Assembly (NCBI GenBank): GCA_038363925.1
Contig: JAQQWL010000011.1
Coordinates: 8,680,001 to 8,744,000, forward strand
Source of the DNA: Apiospora phragmitis
Taxonomy: Eukaryota > Ascomycota > Sordariomycetes > Amphisphaeriales > Apiosporaceae
Reading direction: 5' to 3'
DNA length: 64,000 bases
Of this stretch, positions 57,065-64,000 are shown in pieces. A program made the position numbers and the translations under genes. The notes under the pieces are model-generated. The model was not told the origin of the DNA. It made no database searches and was given only the letters and a program-made list of their open reading frames with translations. The number at the start of each line of letters is the position of its first letter. The first letter of the stretch is position 1.

Positions 57065-58451
57065 TCATTTGACGCCCATCTTTTCTTCATCAGTAATAAC
57101 GTGGTGCGACTCCTTGACCACCCTACCTTGTTCTTCGTCGTTACCACCACCGGCCGATGGTAACGTCGTCGTTGCCCCCGCCGTCTTCCGATCCTGAACC
57201 TCCCAGACAGCGAAGAACGCCGGCACGAAACTCAGCGTCCAGACCACCACATTGACCACGGCCGTGTAGAAGGGCGAGAACCGGCTGCTGCTGATGCCGA
57301 ACGACGCGCACTGGCCCCAGCTCTCGACGCCGCGCAGTAGGCCCGTGCCGCGGCTCAGCTCCGACGTGCCGTCGCCGACGGTGCCGACCAGGAAGCACAG
57401 GTAGTTCTGCACCACGTTCCCGGCCGCCTGCAGCAGAATATACACACCAAAACCGCGCCCGAACCCGGGATCGGTCCAGTCGAGCCCCCGGGGCGGGAGG
57501 GCGGGCGTACTCGTACTCGTGCTGCACGACCAGCACCCAGATCCACAGCAGCGTGAACGCGCCGCAGGACCCGACGAAGCCGGCCCGGATGCGCGTCCGC
57601 ACGCTGAGGCACGGCGAGTCGAGGAATAGGTTGAACAGGGCGCCGGAGATGGTGCCCGTGACGGCCGACAGGAACGAGGCGAGCGCGCGCGCGCACCGAG
57701 AAGGACAGCGTCAGGTACCTCGACGCGTAGCCCCAGTAATACCAACAAGAAAAAAAGACGGTCAGAAGCAACCCGATCTGCTTCGTCGTGGCCGTGCGCC
57801 AGAGCCGGCGCAGCTGCTCGCGCGCCGTGGTGCGGGCCTCGACCGCGATGCGCGACCCGTCGGGCCGGCGCGTCTTCTCGGCGGCGGCAGGAGGAAGGCC
57901 AGGGGCAGCGAGCAGGCCTGAAGGATGACGAAGAAGAGCAGCGTCACCCACGAGACCTTGCCGCTCGTCGCCGTGCGGGCGTTCAGGCCCAGGTTGATGG
58001 CGCCGCCCAGGAGCTGCCCGCTGTTCTTGAAGCCCAGCCACAGGGCCAGGTAGCGGCCGCGCTTAGCGTGCTCGGGGTAGGACAGCACGATGGCGCCCTC
58101 GGCGGCCCAGTAGAGGCCCGCGCTGACGCCGCAGACGGCGGCGCCGAGCATGACGAACCACTCGGTGCCGAAGCGGTTGTTCTGGTACAGGGCAGCGCTG
58201 TAGATGGACCAGCCCAGGGTACCTGCAATCAGGGTGTTTCTGACCCCGATCTAGTTCACGAAAACGGGCGACAGGATGCAGAAGAGACCCATGAATCCAA
58301 AGACTAGCGAGTTGCCGTCGTTGACCAAGTACGGCAGCAGCGCACCGCGAGCGCCAAATGAGTTGTTGGCGTTCCAGAGGCCCGGTCCGAGCAGGGCGAT
58401 GACGCCGCAGATGATCATCTGGGCCAAGACGCTTCGGTAAAACGTCGCCAT
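57065..58451 (-). pseudogene. UNC93-like MFS transporter, broken
   Basis: Starts at 58451 (MATFYRSVLAQMIICGVIAL). Family motifs are clear: LGPGLWNANNSFGARGA, GVRNTLIAGTLGWSIYSAAL, YQNNRFGTEWFVMLGAAV, GVSAGLYWAAEGAIVLSYPE and KRGRYLALWLGFKNSGQLLG. Then in other frames come REQLRRLWRTATTKQIGLLL, ALASFLSAVTGTISGALFNL and GLDWTDPGFGRGFGVYILLQ, ending DEEKMGVK. Lesions: an in-frame TAG at 58251-58253 (after SPVFVN) and three frame changes near 57885, 57690 (inside a GCGCGC run) and 57500. The GC-rich context makes some indels suspect as sequence errors; the TAG is not of that kind. A working copy would be a 10-12-helix membrane protein. Confidence 0.82.
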
Positions 58452-58819
58452 GGTGGACGTTCGGCTGATGGCAATTGCGATAAGGGATTTTTGGCCATCA
58501 TCCTACCTTGAATAACCCGACGAACATGATATATAGATGTCGATATAGATCAGAGTTTTCCCAAAGAATCTCGGATCATGCCATGGTGCAGGGCAACGGT
58601 GACCATTCACATGGATCATGAGAACTGAGAAAGGTTAGCTGCCATGGTGAGCCTCCACATCTACAATCCATAAACCGAATTGCGTGATTTCTTGGCACGA
58701 TAACCCTATCAAGCCAGTCATACTCATTTGGAATCATTACTTAAGTTGTCAAATGTAGAGCACATTGAAGTATGGTAAGTCCAGTTGTTCGGTGGACCTC
58801 GTAGAGCAGATTCCACACG
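58452..58819. other. Intergenic, no gene seen
   Basis: Short spacer between the UNC93-like remnant and the GST gene. Nothing recognised. Confidence 0.45.
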
Positions 58820-59870
58820 TCAAGGCACGCCCCTCCCCGTCCTCGTAGCCTTAGCCAACTCGCTCTGCGCCACATCATCAGCGTAGCGCTGATAAATGGG
58901 CACGTAATTCGCCCTCTCGCTCTCGGTCCGCTTGACGCTGTCCCGGCCCTCCACCGCGGCCTGCCACTTCCGGAACCTCGCCCAAGCCGCCTTGTCGTCA
59001 TCGCTGGTGGTATTGTCGTCCGAGGGGTCGGGCACCGCCGCGACGCCCTTGAAGTGTGCAAAGACCCAGTGCCGCAGCACCCACGGCGCGAGCGCCAGAT
59101 CGACCATGCCGAACTGGTCCTCCCCGGCGGCGAAGTACGGGCCCTCGGGGTCCATGGCGCGCGCGAACTCGAGGAGGAAGCCGCGGTACTCGTCCCGGAG
59201 TTCTTCGAGCCGCTTCTTGCCGGCTTCCTGGCTACCAGACGTAGATGGCTGGGATTGCAGTAGTCGGTGCCATGCTGGGATGATGCGCGACGTCACAAAG
59301 TCCATCCAGATGCGGGCGCGGGCGCGCTGGAAGAGGGGATCTCCACCGCTTTCATTACTACTGCCGGTTTTAGCAGCAGTAGGAGGAGGGAGCAGCTGGG
59401 GCGCGTGGTCTGGGTACGCCTCCTCGAGGTATTGCAGCAGGACCGTGGACTCGTAGAGGGCCTTGCCGGGCGCGACCTCGAGGGTGGGGACGAGGCCGCG
59501 CGGGTTGGCCTTCATGAGCTGCTCGCCCTTGTGGTAGGGGTTGACTGTGGTGAGTTTTGTTTTCTATCAGCACACTTGAAAGTCGTCGTTTTCCTTTTTT
59601 ACCCCAAGGGGAGCCGAACGCACGCACCTTCGATGTACTGGTACGGTATGCCCTTCTCCTCCAGCGCGAGCCAGACGCGCTGGACGAAGGGACAGAACCA
59701 ACCGGCAAAAAGCTTTTGAGGTTGCTCTGCAGCATGTTTCTGAAGATTAATTCTAATGTCAGCGGCGGGCTTGTGGGCTCAACATAGAATTGTGAATACC
59801 GACGTACATCAACTGTCTCTTTCGCAAGCCCTGTAGCGACAGGATGTAGATCGGCGTCTGGCAAAGGCAT
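58820..59870 (-). CDS. Omega-like glutathione S-transferase
   Basis: There are three exons: 59870-59808 (MPLPDADLHPVATGLAKETV), 59739-59628 and 59544-58820, giving 299 aa. The thioredoxin-fold half shows KLFAGWFCPFVQRVWLALEE, where the Cys of FCPF is the expected catalytic residue of omega-type GSTs (thioltransferase or dehydroascorbate reductase type rather than Tyr/Ser conjugation). Then follow VNPYHKGEQLMKANPRGLVP and STVLLQYLEEAYPDH (GSH-binding ESTVL-type motif). The helical domain has RARIWMDFVTSRIIPAWHRL and FGMVDLALAPWVLRHW. Cytosolic, likely in stress or xenobiotic metabolism. No lesion was seen. Confidence 0.92.
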
Positions 59871-60506
59871 GGTGTAATAAGACGACGGGCTATGTACCGG
59901 TCAGTATTGGAGATTATTTGTTCAAGTGACGAAGCGCTTCAAGGATTGAAACATTTTATACGTTTTCATGATGGGAGATCAATATATAGAAGACGTAGTA
60001 CCATGATGATTAATACCATTTCCAATATGGAATGATGCAAGAAACCCCAAACTACCCCAAGTCATGACGTGATTTTTCTGCGGGACAACATTCAACCACA
60101 CATTAGCAATGGCAATAGCGAAGCAGACAAAGTTGGAGATGTTTCTCTGATCAATTGGGATTCGCGATTCGCACTGAATCCGGGTTTTCTTTTTTTCATT
60201 ATACAAATTTGCATGCACATCGTTCCCAAATCGCAAAACACCCACGTGGTGTATGGTATACCAGACTGCGTTGAAGCAGTGAAATCAGACCCATATGGCT
60301 TTCCCAGACTCCCGCTGGTACCGCGCAAATATTAACGCCCAGATATGCAGCTAATTGACCCCCTCTTTTTTACCGCCAGTTCTAGTGTTAAACCAGTTCA
60401 TGAACCTCCCGAGCTTGATTAAGTTGATTGCTCAGTCGTACCCTTTCCGTCGAAAGGTTGAATTTTCAGCACCGCTGACTCCGCTCTCCGAAGCATACTC
60501 ATACGT
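59871..60506. other. Intergenic, no gene seen
   Basis: GST promoter and 3' side of the SHMT gene. Nothing recognised. Confidence 0.5.
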
Positions 60507-62090
60507 TTAGAAGCCAGCCTCCGCTCTCCAGCCCTCAACCGGGAGGGGAAAGGTGGAGCACCACTGAGAGATCTCCTTCTTCAGGTCGTTGATCTTGGCG
60601 ACCTCGCCGCTGGCAACCTTGGCCCTGAAATCCTTCAGCTTGTTGGCCTCCTTGGGAAGCTCACCCTGAATCTCCTTGCAGAGCTTGATGCTCTGGTCAA
60701 TGTACTCGGCCACACGCTCGAAGTCCTTGGTGCCGAAACCACGCGAGGTCATGGCGGGGGTACCAATACGGATACCGCAAGGGGTAAGAGCGGACTTGTC
60801 GCCGGGAATACTGTTCTTGTTGCAGGCAATGTTGATCTGCTCAAGGATGGCCTCCACGCGGGCACCATCCAGGGCCTGGGCACGGAGGTCGAGCAGGACC
60901 ATGTGAGAGTCGGTGCCGTCGGAAACCAGCTTGTAGCCAAGCTCCTTGAACTTATTTTCGAGAGTCTTGGCGTTGTCGACGACCTGCTGCTGGTAGGCCT
61001 TGAACTCGGGGGACTGAGCCTGCTTCAAGGCAACAGAGAGAGCAGTGATGGTGTGGTTGTGGGGTCCACCCTGGTGACCGGGGAAAACGGAGAAGTTGAT
61101 GGGATTCTCGAGGTCGTACATGACCTCCTTGCCGGTCTTGGCGTCAACACTGCGGACACCCTTGCGGAAGAAGATCATGGCACCACGGGGCCCACGGAGA
61201 GACTTGTGTGTGGTAGTAGTGACGACATCGGCATGGGGGAAGGGAGACTGGATGACACCAGCAGCGATCAGACCCGAGATGTGGGCCATGTCGACGACCA
61301 AGTAAGCACCGGCCGAGTCGGCAATCTTGCGCATGCGGGCATAGTCGATCTCGCGGCAGTAGGCTGAGGTACCAGCGACCAGGATCTTGGGTCGGTACAG
61401 CTGGGCGTTGGCCTCGAGAAGGTCGTAGTCAATGATACCAGTGTCGATGTTGACACGGTAGGGCATGGTCTCGAAGTAGGTAGAGACGGCCGAGATCTTC
61501 TTGGCGGGGGTCTGGTAACCGTGGCTAAGATGGCCACCGTGGGGCAGGTCCAGACCCATCAGTCGGCCGTGGACGGGCATCAAAGCCTGGTAAACCTGCA
61601 GGTTGGCCGGGCTGCCACTGAGGCACTGGACGTTGACACCCCACTTGTCGGACTCGAGGCCGAAAGCCTTGAGGGCACGCTGTTGGCAGAGGGTCTCAAT
61701 GGCATCAATGTGCTGGTTTCCACCGTAGTACCGGGCTCCGGGCTGGCCCTCGGAGTACTTGTTAGACATGGGCGAACCGAGCGCATCGAAGACAGCGCGC
61801 GAGGTAATGTTCTCCGAGGCAATGAGGACGATGGACTCCTTCTGGCGCTGGATCTTTTTTTATAGGGCACTGCGCGTTAGTTTCAAGTCCCAAAGAAGCA
61901 ACCAACGAGTCTTTGTTAAACATACCATGATCTCAGCGACCTCAGGGTCAGTCTCCAGAAGAGACTTCTCGAGCATCTGGTAACAGTCTGTCAGCATTCC
62001 ATTGTACTATCGACGCGGGGCAGTAGTCGGCGCAAGACATACATCCTTGTGGGCACCCGAGAGGGCGTAGGTAGAATCGTTGGCAGCCAT
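60507..62090 (-). CDS. shm2: Serine hydroxymethyltransferase, cytosolic
   Basis: PLP enzyme interconverting serine plus tetrahydrofolate and glycine plus methylene-THF, feeding one-carbon metabolism. There are three exons: 62090-62043 ([16 protein letters not shown]), 61976-61926 ([17 protein letters not shown]) and 61853-60507, giving 481 aa. No mitochondrial presequence is seen, so it is the cytosolic form. Motifs: [83 protein letters not shown] (the Lys of THKS holds PLP) and [15 protein letters not shown]. Exon 3 uses an acceptor at the end of an A7 tract (AAAAAAAG then ATCCAGCGCCAG); the nearer-upstream GCGCAG would break the frame. Strong codon bias fits high expression. Confidence 0.96.
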
Positions 62091-62811
62091 CTTGTGAGTA
62101 TGTCTTCTTTTCGTGGAGGGACTGAAAAGGCTGTCGTATCTTGCAGGATGATTGAAGGGAAGGAAGAAAAAGACAGCAGTGAAGAATCCAGAAAGGAAAG
62201 AGAGGGACGGAGGCGGAAAAAAAAAAGCTCAAAGGTTTCTTGAGGGTGGGAGGATGGACTTTTCTTGGTGGGGTGAGTTGACAGGACAGGAACCAATCGC
62301 GGGGTACATGGGGTCGACGCTAGCGAGTCTAAAGAGTAAAGGAGGGGGTCTTGGGGGGTTCTGGGCTAAGCGCAAATCAATTGCAGGCGGCGAGATCGGC
62401 CCTGGGAAGCAGACAGCAGCAGCCCTATATTTTTCAAAAGTTGGTTGACCTCTTTCTTTTTGCCACTTGAATCTCCTGAATTCAATCAATTGATCTCTGC
62501 TAGGAACCCTGATATATGTTCATTGTCTAAATATCTTATCAAGCATTTAACCTACTTGACAGTGGCGGAAGTCTCGGGCCCAGTGGATGTATGTCATCAT
62601 GGGTTTGCGCCAATGAGAACTACGCCGAGATGCAGTGTCCGGCCACACCACGACGTGCATGGTCCCCGGACTCGAAGACCCCTGCCGATTCGGTCAATTC
62701 ACTTCGAGTATCAAATCGCCAGATGTTATCTATGACAGGTTTTTGAGGACACCGCATTCATATTCACTACCAGTCACTGCCAGCTATCCCGTCGATACCT
62801 AGGTCTAGTTG
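62091..62811. other. Intergenic, SHMT promoter
   Basis: Purine-rich on the plus strand near 62150-62230 (pyrimidine-rich on the SHMT coding strand, as expected for a strong fungal promoter or 5' UTR). No gene seen. Confidence 0.5.
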
Positions 62812-63928
62812 TCACGCCGGTCGGACATGTCTAAGCTTTATCCCACTTGTTATACAGGTCCGGTGGAAGCATCGGTCTACCATCCATCTTCTGGATACCA
62901 GTTCATTTGTCTTTTCGGAGCAACAACGGATCACACAACTTCCGCACAAGCCTTTGACCACCTCAGTAAGCTTCGTCATCAACGCCGCCAGCTTCTTTAA
63001 GCTTGGCTGCTGGGCTCGCTCCCATGCCATTACCTTATCCGTCACGTCCTCGACGTGTGCCTCTCCGAATGGGCCATAGCGGTAGTAGGCACGCACAAGC
63101 TTGGGCGTCTGGAAGATCCAGAGCTGGGGGGGCCACATCGTCGACACCGATGGGCTTGTGCGCGACGCGTGTCTTGATTTCCAGTGTTGAGTCCAGTGGG
63201 ACAATTTGACCTTGCTTTCTAACCGATAGATTCGAGCCTGAGCCTAGGGATAGTTCATCGATGTTGCTGGTAATGCTTGTGATGGAATCCTCCGATTTGC
63301 TATCTACTTGAGGCACTGATTCTTGCGCGTCTACATAGGCGTCAGCCTCGTAGCGGACGACGTAGCTGAGACCTCGGAAGCTGTAGGTGATGACCCGGTG
63401 GTGTCCAGTACTGTTGGGGATTTCGCATGTAGTGTAGGCCTTCTCGAACTCGTGGTCGTACCCTACGAATTTCTCAGGTCCGATGATCTCGTGAGTCTGA
63501 GCCTCAACCCGGGAAATAATGACGGTGTTCTCGACCGCCAATTCGGCATGAATAGTGAAGGCTTCCAGGCCGAAGCGGGTCGATTTAGGGTCGACAAACG
63601 AGAGAAGCTTGCGGAGATTGTTCCGGTCCGTGACGACGTCGATGTTTCGCACGTCGAACGAGGGACCTGCTTGGTACAACGCGCGGAAGAGAGGTTCCAT
63701 AGGACTGTCGGGATGGCAGGCCGCGTTCTGTGCAATGTAGTGGAAGCCTAAATCCTTGGGGCAGACGACTTCGCGTCTTGGGGGCTGCCATTTGGGCGGT
63801 ACGCCTGGGACAACGATAGTTGGCTCGGGGGATTCGATCCAGCTGTAAGAAGACAGATGTTGGACATTGCTGATAGTTGCCAGCGAGGGATGACCTTCAA
63901 GGTCTTTGCGGGAGATGGTTGACTTCAT
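62812..63928 (-). CDS. Fungal-specific protein family, unknown function (one frame change)
   Basis: The preferred start is ATG 63928 (MKSTISRKDLEGHPSLATIS). Conserved blocks: DLGFHYIAQNAACHPDSPME, LFRALYQAGPSFDVRNIDVV, TDRNNLRKLLSFVDPKSTRF, LEAFTIHAELAVENTVII, FVGYDHEFEKAYTTCEI, STGHHRVITYSFRGLSYVVR and, in a second frame, QLWIFQTPKLVRAYYRYGPF and SLKKLAALMTKLTEVVKG. I recall relatives in fungal annotations labelled geranylgeranyl pyrophosphate synthetase, but no Asp-rich prenyltransferase motif is visible and the label is probably wrong. The frame changes inside a run of seven C (plus-strand G7, 63126-63132); six C would keep DDVAPQLWIFQ in frame. About 370 aa if corrected. Exact C-terminus unsure. 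Confidence 0.75.
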
Positions 63929-64000
63929 TGTCAGTAGACAGATGGTGAAAAGTGATGTGAGGTTGAAGGGAATATCTACGGACAAATCTAGACGAGATTT

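Noticed and set aside
36608..58451. Repeat-induced point mutation (RIP) as the cause of the broken genes
   Set aside because: The Trp-to-TAG in the FAD oxidase fits RIP, but the Tyr-to-TAA in the other oxidase is a transversion, several lesions are indels or truncations, coding GC stays high, and no duplicated copy is in the window.
1..64000. Transposons, CRISPR arrays, viral genes, telomere repeats
   Set aside because: No transposase or reverse-transcriptase motifs, no terminal inverted or long direct repeats, no spaced repeat arrays and no TTAGGG tracts were seen by eye.

Overview
The window looks like chromosomal DNA of a filamentous ascomycete (Pezizomycotina, most likely a Sordariomycete). 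Genes carry short GT-AG introns (about 50-220 bp), and gene content matches this group: a mitochondrial ATP synthase gamma subunit, a fungal LSD1 with C-terminal HMG box, Vps33, a CaMK-1-type kinase, a CFEM protein, a LysM membrane protein and Dal5- and UNC93-type transporters. No bacterial, viral or CRISPR features and no intact transposon were seen.

Layout. 1-427 (-): 5' end of a probable DNA topoisomerase I gene running off the left edge. 2.1-3.3 kb (+): ATP3. 4.1-5.7 kb (-): a large disordered protein. 7.4-11.0 kb (-): LSD1-type histone demethylase with one frameshift. 12.2-14.6 kb (-): VPS33. 15.3-15.9 kb (-): UBE2W-like E2. 18.6-19.9 kb (+): CaMK. 21.0-22.8 kb (-): helical protein with two compensating frame changes. 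22.8-30.0 kb: about 7 kb without a supportable gene. 30.0-32.0 kb (-): histidyl-tRNA synthetase, apparently dual-targeted. 32.8-33.4 kb (-): secreted Cys-rich protein. 34.5-35.1 kb (-): LysM membrane protein.

From about 36 to 58.5 kb, sound accessory genes are mixed with broken ones. The broken ones are an AMP-forming adenylating enzyme, two FAD-linked oxidoreductases, a short-chain dehydrogenase, a sirtuin stump, a beta-propeller-like remnant and an UNC93-like transporter. The sound ones are a GPI-type wall protein (41.3-42.3 kb), a CFEM protein with a repetitive tail (50.0-50.9 kb) and an RWD/DUF1115 protein (52.4-53.5 kb). A Dal5-type permease (53.6-55.7 kb) is nearly intact. A tRNA-like Pol III unit with a decayed fold lies at 39.0 kb. 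The adenylating enzyme, two FAD oxidases, SDR and transporters could be the fossil of a small specialised-metabolism cluster; this is an inference.

The right end is conserved again: omega-like GST (58.8-59.9 kb), cytosolic serine hydroxymethyltransferase (60.5-62.1 kb) and a fungal-specific protein at 62.8-63.9 kb with one frame change at a run of seven C.

Single-base frame changes occur even in genes expected to be maintained, some at homopolymers. Some may be sequence errors, so they are kept apart from the nonsense codons, the duplication and the truncations, which are harder to explain that way. Exon boundaries were placed by eye from splice signals, frame and family conservation.
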